This document shows, piece after piece, positions 21,141-31,175 of a stretch of 64,000 nt of DNA. The stretch's first letter is position 1. Each line of letters begins with the position of its first letter. This stretch comes from Picocystis sp. L7 (taxonomy: Eukaryota > Chlorophyta > Picocystophyceae > Picocystales > Picocystaceae): contig QXJR01000009.1 in assembly GCA_020975725.1 (NCBI GenBank), positions 833,643 to 897,642 on the forward strand, given 5' to 3'. The notes beneath the pieces are model-generated. The model was given only the letters and a program-made list of their open reading frames with translations. It was not told the DNA's origin and ran no database searches. The position numbers and the translations under genes are program-made.

Positions 21141-22273
21141 TGTTACGCCGGGTAAAGCTTACTCCTATGAAGCCACGCTCTTCTTTGTACCAATAGTAAT
21201 TAGCGACAAGACCCCAACTACCGATCAGTTCATCGGACAGCCCTGTTGAAGTACCCGAAGTACTGGAGGCATGGATAGCCCCAACCAAAGGGTCGACCGA
21301 CAGATCGACATGTGGGCCGACGAACGTTTCGTGGGACGGAACAAACTGTGCGTCCGAGGAACGAGCAACTAAGCCCAACAAACTCGTGTCGATCACAGCA
21401 AAATAGACCAATTATAAATCATTGGACAAACAAACCAGTGCGACTATATAAGGAGCGCGACACCTTACATGTAATAGAACTTACAACCTAATACGACATC
21501 AACAACGTGCCTTCTTCCTCCATTGAGCTCCACAAGCAGCTCTCGAACACTTGACAGTCATCACCGTCGACGTATCGCCACACCGGATCAGAAAGTGAAC
21601 GTACGGAGGGAAAGAAAGAAACCCTACCAACCAGTTCACAACAGGTTCACAACAGCGAACACTACAGAAATTTACTAGAGTGAAGAAGACCCTCATTCAA
21701 CAATCCCCCCCCGGACTGATTTCCCAATTAGTCGGAGAGCTGTCCGGGCAAACCGGGACTGAAAAGGCCCCCAACAACGGCCGAATCTCTCGGAATCTTT
21801 GAGGGGACAACGAAGGGCGAGGATGTTGTCCGACCAGATTGGGTGAATCACAAGCTCAGTGTTGAACCTTCCGATCGAAAAGCGGGGTCCACGTGACCAC
21901 CAGCAACCGCTGGTTCGTAGGGGAGCTCCACTTGGACCGCTCCTTCCTATGGTGGCCCTTAGGGGGGCTCCTTTGCCGTGAAATAGAGAGAATTTGCTTA
22001 GCCTACGGGAGGACACGCTACCTCTCCCACGAGCTTGGCGCGTCATCTCCACACGGAAACTGTTCTTCAAGACCACCGGAAGCTTTCTCGCGGCGTTCCT
22101 CGTGCTAGGGAGCCGAAGAACCCCCCTCTTGAGGCCACGCAAAAGGCCCGAGGAAGCACAAGAAAAGGATTTCCTTGCAGCCCAACCGGCCTCTCCCACC
22201 TTCTCCCGTGGAAGCTCGAAGTACATCAGAGAAAACCGTGTGTAAAAGTGTTCCTCACGGACGCTTTGTAACA
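21141..22273 (+). mobile_element. Solo LTR of the DNMT-Gypsy group, with ~480-500 bp of extra sequence
   Basis: It starts TGTTACGCCGGGTAAAG and ends CTCACGGACGCTTTGTAACA, matching LTR ends of DNMT-Gypsy-1 and -2. It is flanked by the 5-bp direct repeat GAATG (21136-21140 and 22274-22278), so it is a genuine solo LTR left by recombination. At 1133 bp it exceeds the 656- and 726-bp LTRs of the intact elements; roughly 21175-21690 has no counterpart in them and contains TATATAAGG at about 21445. The extra block may be a second insertion or the original promoter region of a longer LTR subfamily. Confidence 0.75.
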
Positions 22274-22712
22274 GAATGCCGTTCATATATTTGTTGCTGC
22301 TGCTGGAAAGAAGGAAGTTGATGACGAAAAAAGAAGGAGAAGCTCTGCTGCTGACGACAGTAACGTGCAAAAGTGCGCAAACTCTTGCACAGCCTTTTGC
22401 TGGAACCTTCCATCGACTTGTTCGTGCACGAAAGTGCAAGGATCCAACTTCGTCTCCTTCTCTTCCTTCCTTCTAGCTGCGATCCATGGCCTCGACTGGC
22501 CGAAAAGAAGAACACCAACGTAGAAAAAAATGTCAGCCTCACGAACGAAGACGACGTCGCTTGCACACGTTCCAACCACACGTACCGTCTCCCGCACGAG
22601 ACATCAGCCTCTCGTATTCCTGCAGCGTCGGCGGTGCGATGCCAAGGTAGTCGGTGGTGACGCCACCACAAAGACACGTGTGAAAGATAGTCGATAATGC
22701 GGCGATCACATC
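22274..22712. other. Harbinger A internal sequence between LTR and transposase
   Basis: No gene is recognised. Overlapping small open frames occur on both strands in sequence rich in AAGAAGGA-type short repeats at its start. Confidence 0.45.
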
Positions 22713-23862
22713 CTACCTACCGGTTTGACGCAGTATGATTGAACGTCTCGTTTTGTCGCCCACGAGCGGCCAGAGCTGACCGATTTTCCCAAGCATCCAT
22801 TCCACTGTTTGCCGGAATGAACTCATCTCCTCGTTGAAGGCCGCCTCACTTGCACTGAGGGCTCCGCGGTTTAACTCGATGCGGCCTATGAATGACACTC
22901 GAGAGGGAGTAGGCAGCGTCTCCATAGACGCTTATCGTACTTCCCAATCTGATGCTCATTGCTCGAAGCCGATCCTCCACGTTCGATTGATGCAAGATGT
23001 TCCCGTCTCCACCCGAGCTTTCATGTGGACCATCGTAGTCCCAAATCAAGAAAGTGGCCAGGAACAAAGCTTGGTATTTCGTTGCGTGCATCCTCGTCCA
23101 ACCATTATACGTTGCATCCTCTCCTTCCGTCGGTCTTCAAATCTTGAAGATCGTTCCATCGATGAACCCGCAGCATGTGGGGATAAGGCACCCTTGCTGA
23201 TGCAACTCCTGCGCCAATCGCGGGAGCTCATCCTCCCACACCTCCAATCGCAAAGCTCGCTTGGCATACGGATAGACGTGGTCGAGCATGGCATTATGCA
23301 ACTCCAAGATCGCGGTTGGCAAGCGAACGAATGTTGCACTGAGGTGGTATAGGTTTTCCAAACCTGCGAGGCGTCGCAGCATCACCAACATTCCCTCCTT
23401 GCCGGTGAGGACCCTTCGAGATCCCGGCACTCGGATGATGGGAGGTACAAGGAGGATCCTCATGAGCTCCCGTATCTCCCAACCGACGAAGCGACAATGC
23501 TGTCGCAACCACTCATCGTCGAAGTTGGCGATTGGGCGCGGGATGTTCCCTACCACTCTGGCGAAGTTGAAACGGCGCTCCGCCTCCCTCAAGTCCTCCA
23601 AGCAGTCGTCCATGGCTTGGACGATCATTTCAAGTATGACGACAACGTCATCTCGATATTCCTGGAATTGGGTGAACTCCACAAAGAGTTCCGACAGCTC
23701 GTCGAACTCTTCGCGGAGCTCCCTTCGCTCCAGTGCGCTCCCCATCCTCGAGGGCATGTCCGCGATCGAATCGTCGACTTCCCGCCGATCGGTTTTGGAA
23801 CCACGAGGACGAGCCCCTCCGAGGACGTAAACCCTGTTGCACCAATTTTCCTCGAAGGCCAT
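22713..23862 (-). pseudogene. PIF/Harbinger-type DDE transposase of Harbinger A
   Basis: Start ATG at 23862 (MAFEENWCNRV). The protein aligns with the transposase at 53732: a helical N-terminal part with RRLAGLENLYHLSATF, then first catalytic Asp in CGFIDGTIFKI, YNGWTRMHATKYQ, second Asp in VYGDAAYSLS, and the third acidic residue in RQTVEWMLGKIGQLWP. It is broken by a TGA at 23137-23139, where the relative has Cys (IFKI*RPTEG against FTICRPTEG), and by a frameshift between about 22930 and 22846. Its DDE residues are still readable, so inactivation came from the stop and frameshift. It would have cut and rejoined the ends of Harbinger A with help from the plus-strand accessory ORF. Confidence 0.85.
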
Positions 23863-24635
23863 GGTTAAATGCGATGGGTTAATCGACAAATCATTCTCCT
23901 GTCCCCCCGGGTTCGACAGATGGGGTAGGGCCGAAAACCATTCTGGTGCAACTCAGGGGCCTCGAGTTGCTCGAAAATGAGATTTTGGTGCAACTCGATT
24001 TGCTGGGGTCGAGAAAAACTCTCGAGTTGCACCAAAATCAAAATCAAGGCAATTGTAGAAGTCCTCCCTCGGCTTCATCGGGTTCGCCCTGGGTCTATTT
24101 GGACGGCTTGTATCGGGGAGACCCTTTGTACCCTCGGACCGTGGTACCAAGGGCGCCCCATCACCCGCCTTCCCAAGTCCTGAGCCGCACTCGTCCACTT
24201 GGGGAGGGGTAACCCGTCCTGCACGTGACCTAACATCGAGCGATTCAGAGCAAGCTCCAAGATCGCTTATCTAAGCTACTGCTTGACAACAATCGTTGTC
24301 AAACACCAGGTCCCATCGCAGAGCCGTGTTCACACCCTCTTTTTGGGGGGAATCCAAGGAACCGGGGGAGGATTTGCGTGTTCACACCCTCGACCTCGGG
24401 GAATGTCCGAACCGGATTTCCGACGCGAATATTCGGATTCTATTCATTGGTGGCCGTGCGGTTGGAAGGGCGACGTGACCATCGTAGCGCGGTGAAGGTG
24501 GAGCTCAGAGTTTCCATTGGGGGAAAAGTGTGAGCCAGCTAGCTTTCAAAGACGCGCTACGCTTCAGCGTATTTGAAAATGGACGGACTCAAGACTTCAT
24601 GGCGATCGCGAGCGCCAACCGTGAACGAATCGTAG
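23863..24635. other. Right end of Harbinger A and spacer
   Basis: No gene. It contains the inverted repeat described at 23981-24039 and GC-rich sequence to about 24240, then a short spacer before the next transposase pseudogene. Confidence 0.5.
23981..24039. repeat. 18-bp perfect inverted repeat (hairpin)
   Basis: GATTTTGGTGCAACTCGA at 23981-23998 is repeated in reverse complement at 24022-24039, separated by 23 bases. The core ATTTTGGTGCAACT is also present at 12029-12042, near the opposite end of Harbinger A, so this is probably the subterminal region recognised by its proteins. Confidence 0.8.
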
Positions 24636-25887
24636 GTGGCTTGGTTGCAAATACAGGAAGCTTTGGAAAAGGACGAAGACGACAAAGAAAGCGAGCGGAG
24701 GCAAAGTATGGTTGAAATGTTGCACACTCAGCAAACGGCATTGGTCATGTGCCTTGAGGTGGTGTCCAGCGCATTCGCCAACACTGCGTTGCCTAACATC
24801 CTGGAAGCCCAGGAGCGGTCTTGTTGGAACTTGAACAGGCGACAGAACAACTTCGAGGAGTTGTTTGGAAAACGAACGAACGAGGAGACGTTCAAGCGTC
24901 ACATGCGTATGACAGAAAGCAGCTTCGAAAACCTTTTGGACTTGGTTCGGGATAGGTTGCAGCCGTCGCCTTTCTCGAGACTCGACTACATGTCCCCAAG
25001 GACAATACTGACCCTCACTGTGTTACGTCTTGCTCACGGATACACGTTTCATAACTTAGGTCAGTTGTTTGCGATTGGGGTATCCTCTGCGCAAAAGTGC
25101 TATGCCAAAGGTATCGAGGCGATTTGTGGTCTGCGAGTGCTGTTCATTAGGATGCCGTCAACTGAAGCGGACATTGCTTCTTGCATAGCCAGCTTCAGTG
25201 AACGTGGGTTTCCTAGTGCATGCCTGGTTGTGGATGGATGCCATGTCAAGGTAGAGCTAGCAGATCACTTTGACAGCCTACAGGATTTCGTATGCTACAA
25301 GGGGTTCTAGTCCTTGAACAGCATGGCGTATGTGGATGGGAATGGGATGTTTAGGGCAGTGCCATGTGGATGGGCAGGATCTTGCGCAGATGGTGGTGTC
25401 ATCATGGAGATGCACTTCACCAAAATGCTGCAGGTGGGTTAGAGGGTGCATGGTTGGATAGACTTAGGTTGTGCAAGTGTATTGATCGGTTTGATATTCA
25501 CACCACTGGTACGGCACGTAGGATGCTTTGCTCACCAATATGCAAAGGCTGTACAAGCCTATCCCCTTACTCGATACTTCACGGCACAAAATCACTTTGC
25601 AGTTGCCTCCTATGGTATTGGCTAACTCGGCATTTGGACTGGAGGCTTGGCAGATGATACCGTTCAAAATTGACAACGGTGCAGTTTTCAAAATACAGCG
25701 GAGGTTCCACTGGATTCATATTAGTGCACGGGTGGTGGTGGAGCACGCCTTTGGGAGGCTCAAGGGTAGGTCCGGGTTGCTTCTTGGCACACACAAAACA
25801 TCTTGGCAACTGGGAGCACATGCAATCATGGCTGCTTTGGTACTCCACTATTTTCTAGGTTTGCATAATCATGACTTCCTTGCTTAG
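24636..25887 (+). pseudogene. PIF/Harbinger-type DDE transposase of Harbinger C
   Basis: The frame at 24636 (it opens with GTG) runs to a TAG at 25308 and the homology continues in a second open piece at 25528-25887. Recognisable blocks: a helix-turn-helix-like section (RTILTLTVLRLAHGYTFHNLGQLFAIGVSSAQ), first acidic residue in LVVDGCHVKVE, second block VLANSAFGLEAWQMIPFK, third block RVVVEHAFGRLKGRSGLL. In the second block the usual Asp (LADSAF or GDSAY) is Asn, codon AAC at 25624-25626. With the premature stops, at least one shift between 25310 and 25528 and the lost Asp, this copy is dead. It differs clearly from the transposases at 22713 and 53732, so it represents another subfamily. Confidence 0.8.
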
Positions 25888-26112
25888 TGGGCAGAGGGTG
25901 TAGAGGAATTGGAGAGTAGTGGGGAGGGTGCTAAAGGCCCAATGGGTAGTGCTCTGACGGAACAGCTAGAAGCAGCAATGGTGTTTAAAGATGGATTCAC
26001 TGATCTTCATGCTACATGGACAGCTGGTGCGTAGGAACAGGAACAAGTGAAGACACAACCGCAGGTAAGTAATGCAGTAAGTATATTCTATGGTTGAGTG
26101 GAGCAGAGCACG
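25888..26112. other. Spacer between convergent ORFs of Harbinger C
   Basis: No gene. It lies between the 3' ends of the transposase pseudogene and the minus-strand accessory ORF. Confidence 0.5.
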
Positions 26113-27018
26113 CTAACAGTTCTTCCGCAGTGCCTCTTGCAAACTCATCACTTGCTGAATTGCCTCATCTGCAGTTGGTCGAGGCCCAATGTAGCTCGTG
26201 ATGAATTCAAGTGGGATGCACTGTGCTGCCAAGAAAGCAAGACGTTCATCCCAACTTCTCTGGATCTTCATAGCTCTGTCAAGAATGAGAGCCTCTCGAT
26301 CATTGGTCTGAAGCTTGGCCTGAAAGTCTGTGATAGATTTTGTAACATGTGTTACAATTTCTTGCACCGTACTTGACTGTTCCATCATGATTGAGACCAC
26401 CTGGTCGTGCCTTCGGTCTGCGTTGCTAGGACGCCTGCCCTTTGGCATTGGCGGTGCGGCCTTACGAACGGGCGATGATGCTTCGTCTGGGCGAGTGGAC
26501 TTCTTCTTACTGTAATCAATACCATCTTTTGCAGCAGTAGGAGAATTCTCGTACACCTTGCACTGCACGTCTCCAGATTTGCCGTCCATGCACACTTGTG
26601 AAGGTCCGTCGGTGCATGAAACATACTTGGTCGAAGGCGTGCAATTCTGTAGTATGACTTGCGAAGGTGGACACACTGATGCCCTGTGTAGCATTGCTTG
26701 CTGCATGATGTCGAAGAACTGCCACTCAACTTCGTCGAGTTGAGCCTCTCCTGTGCAATTCGCACGTTTCTTCACAACCTTCCCACAGTCGTCGAGGACT
26801 GTGACTGTCCCTCGCTTCTTTTCCTTGAAGACCTCCTAGAGGTACTTCCACTTCTCCGTGGCCTTTATTTTGAAGACCTCCTTGAGGTACGCATCGGCAT
26901 CGATGTTGTGCTCGTCGCAGAAGTTGCGGAAGTCATGACCTCCCGTGACGAACCACGGTGCAAGCGCGCCCAGCTTGTCACACATTGCACGCCGCACCAT
27001 TTGCCATCCACTTTCCAT
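26113..27018 (-). pseudogene. Accessory ORF of Harbinger C
   Basis: From ATG 27018 (MESGWQMVRRAMCDKLG) the minus-strand frame runs to a TAG at 26836-26838 and stays in the same frame from there to the stop at 26113, about 300 codons with a single in-frame stop. The N-terminal part is helical and acidic/basic mixed (HDFRNFCDEHNIDADAYL). The middle has KKKSTRPDEASSP and a basic proline stretch, and the C-terminal third is helical (SIMMEQSSTVQEIVTHV). It has the position and orientation of the Myb-like DNA-binding partner of the other two Harbinger elements, but I cannot see a convincing Myb domain. The upstream side is cut off by an LTR at 27038. Confidence 0.5.
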
Positions 27019-27037
27019 GTGCTTGCCTCGTGCAATA

Positions 27038-27798
27038 TCTGTGGCACTTGGGCACCCACCTCCTTCTCCCTTGATGAGCCGGCGGCGCTCGTGGTGGCAT
27101 CGGCGTGCGTTCGCGCTCGTTCGCTTGTGCGTTTGTGTCGCCGCGGCGCTCGAGACCGTTAGGCTGAACGTCGAGAAACGTTGTTCTCGTTCCCCTCCGC
27201 CGCAATCGATATTACATCTTAACTCCATCGGGGAATCCGCCCGCGGCGAAGCCACGTATTTATCCGGTTCATCGGCCACGGAGCCCTCAGTAGAAAGGGG
27301 GACGAACCGGTCCCTATTCGGGGCTAGTCCTAGCCCTGCATCCGCCTAGGGACATGGCTAAGGAGGACGTCCCAGTGAGGGGAAGGCAAGGTCCTTCCTC
27401 GGGCATCCGAGAATATTCCCTCATGCCTCCCTAGTACCTCCTGGTCGGTAGCGAGATACTGCAAGCGAGGGAACCAGGGAGCCTGTGGTCAATGCGGAGT
27501 GGTCATGGTCACAAGGGCTCTAGGTTGGGCCTCGAGCTTGCCCATCACGAAGTCAATGAGGCAATAGGGTGGGTGTGCCCATAGGTTGCCAAGACTAGCT
27601 CAATCTTGGGCGAGAGCATGGGTCTCCCGTGTAAAGAAGGCCGGACATTGGGCATGGTTTGGCGAGGCAAACAAGTCCCAAGTAAATGGCCCGAGTATAA
27701 TTGAGAACCTCTCAGGAGCCTCACGATGGAGTGCATATTCCTCATCGTCGAAGGACAACCTCGGCAAGACAAGTGTCGCGAGAGAGTTGGTCGCAACA
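27038..27798 (-). mobile_element. LTR of the TGTTGCG gypsy family, copy 2 (inverted)
   Basis: 761 bp, nearly identical to 30415-31175 but in the opposite orientation. Its two flanks belong to unrelated sequences (Harbinger C on one side, the middle of a piggyBac transposase on the other) and show no target duplication with each other. This is explained if recombination between this copy and the opposed copy at 30415 inverted the DNA between them. Confidence 0.85.
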
Positions 27799-29054
27799 AC
27801 ACCAAGCTGGTTGGTGGTTGTGGATGAGTCACTGTTGAAATGGATGGGCAGGTACATGCCCTCTAGGATGTTTTTGCGCAGGAAACCTGACCCGCTACGT
27901 AGGAAGCTTAAAATTGTGTGTGATGGGCTGACCGGTGTCTGCTTTCGTATGGAACCAGTGGAGAATGCAGGCTTGATGAAGGAGAAAGAATTCTTTGCAG
28001 AATTTGGCACCACAACGGCAACCACCCTTAGGCTGATGAAGCCGTTCTTTGGCAGTGGGCGTGTCTGCCTTGGTGGCAGCTAGTTTAGACCAATCGAGAC
28101 ATGCTCTGCGCTGCTTGAGCGCAGTCTGGACTCTATGGTGTATATGAAAACATCACATAGAGGTTTCCCCAAGACTGCACTTCAACATTTCCTCGCCGGT
28201 GAGGCCAACCAATCTCAACTCACTGTTTGCATTCTAGGAGAGGCCACTATGCGCAGGACCCGCATCAAGATGATGGCAACTGGCCATCGTGGGCCCGCTC
28301 GTGTACCACTGTGCTTGGTGTCTTCCTACTTCACCACACAGCCAGTAAGCACCATGAAGTACATGATCAAGCATCCAAGCGACACCACGCATTTATTGGC
28401 AAAGGAGATCCAGTAGATGACACGACGCAAATGTACAAGTCGAAGTACAGCATCGTGGACCGGCACAACCGGATGCGAACGGATAGTGTTGCGTTCCATG
28501 ATGCGTGGAAAACGAACGACTTTCGAATTCGTGAATCGAGCGAGCTGATTGGATTGGCGGAGGTGAACACCTTCGTGCTCATGCGTGCAAACGGAGCAGG
28601 GCAGGTGCGACAGAAGCATTGCAGGATGCTCCTCGCAAAGGAGCTGCTGGAGAATCCGTGGATAGTGGCAGAGTTTGAGACGGAGAGGCAGCAAGCTCTC
28701 CGTCTACGTCCGTTGATCGTTGCGATGGGTGATTCGGGTGGAGGAAGTGCACACCGTCTGGTGGCACTGGAGGAAGTGATGAGGACGACAAGCGAAGACA
28801 CGCAAGCGAGGAAGGTGACGCAGCGTCGCTGCATCATGTGCGGTAGGAAAGCCTCGGCAGCATGCCAGGCATGTCACAAGCCAAGCGAAGGCACCGTTGC
28901 CTACCTGTGTGGGCCATACACGGGCCGTGATTGCGCTGCACTGCACATGGCAGGAGTCCCCTCTAGGCGACGCCGGAGGGTGTCGGGGGCGGACGTGCAC
29001 ACAACTGCACCGGCCTGTCCGATGCGAGGTCGGAGGCGTAGCTCCACAGAGTAA
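27799..29054 (+). pseudogene. piggyBac-like transposase, C-terminal half
   Basis: Begins at the LTR junction with TPSWLVVVDESLLKWMGRYM, the first catalytic Asp block of the DDE_Tnp_1_7 family, and continues with RRKPDPLRRKLKIVCDG. A TAG after GRVCLGGS (28081-28083) sits where a second Asp block (LDSWF-like) is expected, so that block is lost. The frame resumes with FRPIETCSALLERS, then shifts to the frame of 28227-29054. This last part has the third block (YKSKYSIVDRHNRMR) and a C-terminal Cys-rich finger (CIMCGRKASAACQACH...YLCG...RDC) typical of piggyBac proteins. At least one stop and one or two frameshifts make it non-functional. Confidence 0.8.
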
Positions 29055-29183
29055 TAGATCCAAACGTTGACCTCCTAAGCTTTCAAATGAGCCGTGCGAC
29101 GCGACATGCGATTGCGCGATGTGTGTACACGGACCGCGCAAAATTGGGCGCTATTGTCCTATGGGTTGACGAAGGGCCGGATG

Positions 29184-29374
29184 TACGGGGCGCTAGATGA
29201 CGACACGAGGCGTCTCTCCGCTCATGCGCATGGACTTAGAACCTTCAAAGAGTTCTCTACACGTCCTAGAACGCGCAAAAGAAACGCGCATGGTTATGGT
29301 GGCGAACGCGCGCCAAACGTCATTGTCCCCGATTGTCCTATATATAGGACAATGAGCTGGGGATTTACACACTA
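29184..29374 (+). repeat. Transposon-end sequence with palindrome, copy 1
   Basis: About 190 bp homologous to 56021-56210; both copies end at GGGATTTACACACTA. Inside, ATTGTCCTA and TAGGACAAT face each other around TATA (29332-29353), a perfect palindrome. It lies just past the piggyBac transposase C-terminus, so it is probably this transposon's 3' end. The truncated gypsy pol starts about 20 bases after it. Confidence 0.65.
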
Positions 29375-29392
29375 AGAGAGAAAGCAGACCCT

Positions 29393-30613
29393 GCGTGCAA
29401 GCGACTCCATTCGCTGTTTGACGCTCGCCGAGAGCTCTACGCTCAAGTGCAAAAACGACACGCCCTCTATCAACAACAAGTTGAAGATAGATTGAACCGC
29501 CAAAGGCAGGTTCGACGCTTTCGCGTCGGGGATAAAGTCAAACTGCAACGCGGTATGAAGTCCTCCAGGGACAAAGGAAAGCTCGAGAGCTACTTTGTAG
29601 GGCCGTACACCATTGGGGAGGTGTTACCAAAGGGAGCTTACCGCTTGGTTCTACCTGACGGCACTCGACATTCCGCCACAGTCAATATCGAACGACTGCA
29701 TCCCTGGCATGAGAGCGAACATTCAAAGTTCCCCCATCGCGAACTTACTCCTGAACCTCAAACGGTTCCTCTCCCAAATGGATTAGAGGATACTCGTATC
29801 CAAGTGGAGCGCTTCTACATACGTGATTGGACCACTTTTCCACCTAGGTACTATGTCCAATTTGCTTGTAGCGCTGATGCCCCTCTTCACGAACATCGCG
29901 GGTATGTAGAGGAAACGTCGGATCTCATTGACCACGTTTGTGAGATCGAGGAACTCCTCGGGCATTTCCCCGAGCAAGGCATCACCGCACGTAACAAGAG
30001 TCGCGTGTCTCGCTACAAGTCCAAATTTTATCACCAGAAGAGGCCCATCCTAAAGGATACGTGGCCGTACGCTCTGCCATACACTAGCCTAAGGAAACCG
30101 CGCTTTGCGAAACCGCCAAGTACGAACTTGGTTGGGCAAGTCGTGCAAGCAAGGTTCTTGCTCGAGCTCATGGACGGCTCAACTCGCCTAGAGTTTTGGA
30201 CTGGCCTTGTGGAACGCTTTCGAAAAGCGGCGAAATCTTCTCCCGCTGCTTACGTCATCCGGTGGACGGACGGGACTACTTCCTCCTACCGTCCCGATGA
30301 CGCACACACGATCCTATTTGATCCCGTGGCGGCCGTGTACGGCCAAGCTTCCCTCGTCTCGCCAGAGCCACTCGACGATCGGGCTGAGTTGCGCTTAATG
30401 GTGGTCCGGGAGGGTGTTGCGCCCAGCCCTCTCGAGACACCTGTCTTGCCGAGGTTGTCCTTCGACGATGAGGAATATGCACTCCATCGCGAGGCTCCTG
30501 AGAGGTTCTCAATTATACTCGGGCCATTTACTTGGGACTTGTTTGCCTCGCCAAACCATGCCCAATGTCCGGCCTTCTTTACACGGGAGACCCATGCTCT
30601 CGCCCAAGATTGA
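29393..30613 (+). pseudogene. 3' fragment of gypsy pol (TGTTGCG family): GPY/F, Tudor-like tail, read-through into LTR
   Basis: The frame is open from about 29393 and lacks everything upstream of the integrase C-terminus. It shows the GPY/F module (VGDKVKLQRGMKS...ESYFVGPYTIGEVLPKGAYRL), then the linker seen in the DNMT elements (IRDWTTFPPRYYVQF, FPEQGITARNKS), then a Tudor-like block (LVGQVVQARF...FWTGLVERF...YVIRWTDGTTSSY, about 30124-30340). The frame continues about 200 bases into the LTR and stops at 30613, encoding FTWDLFASPNHAQ. The upstream truncation abuts the transposon-end repeat. Whether this family carried a methyltransferase cannot be seen. Confidence 0.8.
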
Positions 30614-31175
30614 GCTAGTCTTGGCAACCTATGGGCACACCCACCCTATTGCCTCATTGACTTCGTGATGGGCAAGCTCGAGGCCCAACCTAGAGCCCTT
30701 GTGACCATGACCACTCCGCATTGACCACAGGCTCCCTGGTTCCCTCGCTTGCAGTATCTCGCTACCGACCAGGAGGTACTAGGGAGGCATGAGGGAATAT
30801 TCTCGGATGCCCGAGGAAGGACCTTGCCTTCCCCTCACTGGGACGTCCTCCTTAGCCATGTCCCTAGGCGGATGCAGGGCTAGGACTAGCCCCGAATAGG
30901 GACCGGTTCGTCCCCCTTTCTACTGAGGGCTCCGTGGCCGATGAACCGGATAAATACGTGGCTTCGCCGCGGGCGGATTCCCCGATGGAGTTAAGATGTA
31001 ATATCGATTGCGGCGGAGGGGAACGAGAACAACGTTTCTCGACGTTCAGCCTAACGGTCTCGAGCGCCGCGGCGACACAAACGCACAAGCGAACGAGCGC
31101 GAACGCACGCCGATGCCACCACGAGCGCCGCCGGCTCATCAAGGGAGAAGGAGGTGGGTGCCCAAGCGCCACAGA
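30415..31175 (+). mobile_element. LTR of the TGTTGCG gypsy family, copy 3
   Basis: Starts TGTTGCGCCCAG directly after the pol fragment and ends ...GCGCCACAGA; 761 bp, like copy 2. On the right is the N-terminal half of the piggyBac transposase, whose first bases GTGT (31176-31179) are the complement of ACAC at 27799-27802, next to copy 2. These look like the two halves of one 4-bp target duplication, now separated by an inversion. Confidence 0.85.

Larger units (their letters stand above)
12029..24039. mobile_element. Harbinger A: decayed PIF/Harbinger-type DNA transposon with nested insertions (approximate bounds)
   Basis: A Myb/SANT-like accessory ORF on the plus strand (from 12054) and a DDE transposase pseudogene on the minus strand (22713-23862) face each other, the same convergent two-gene layout as the complete element at 51990-55212. 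The motif ATTTTGGTGCAACT occurs at 12029-12042 and, inverted, within 24022-24039, suggesting subterminal inverted repeats; the true ends probably lie slightly outside. A full gypsy element (12840-20600) and a solo LTR (21141-22273) are inserted in it, so its own length is about 3 kb. No confident target duplication was found. Confidence 0.55.
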
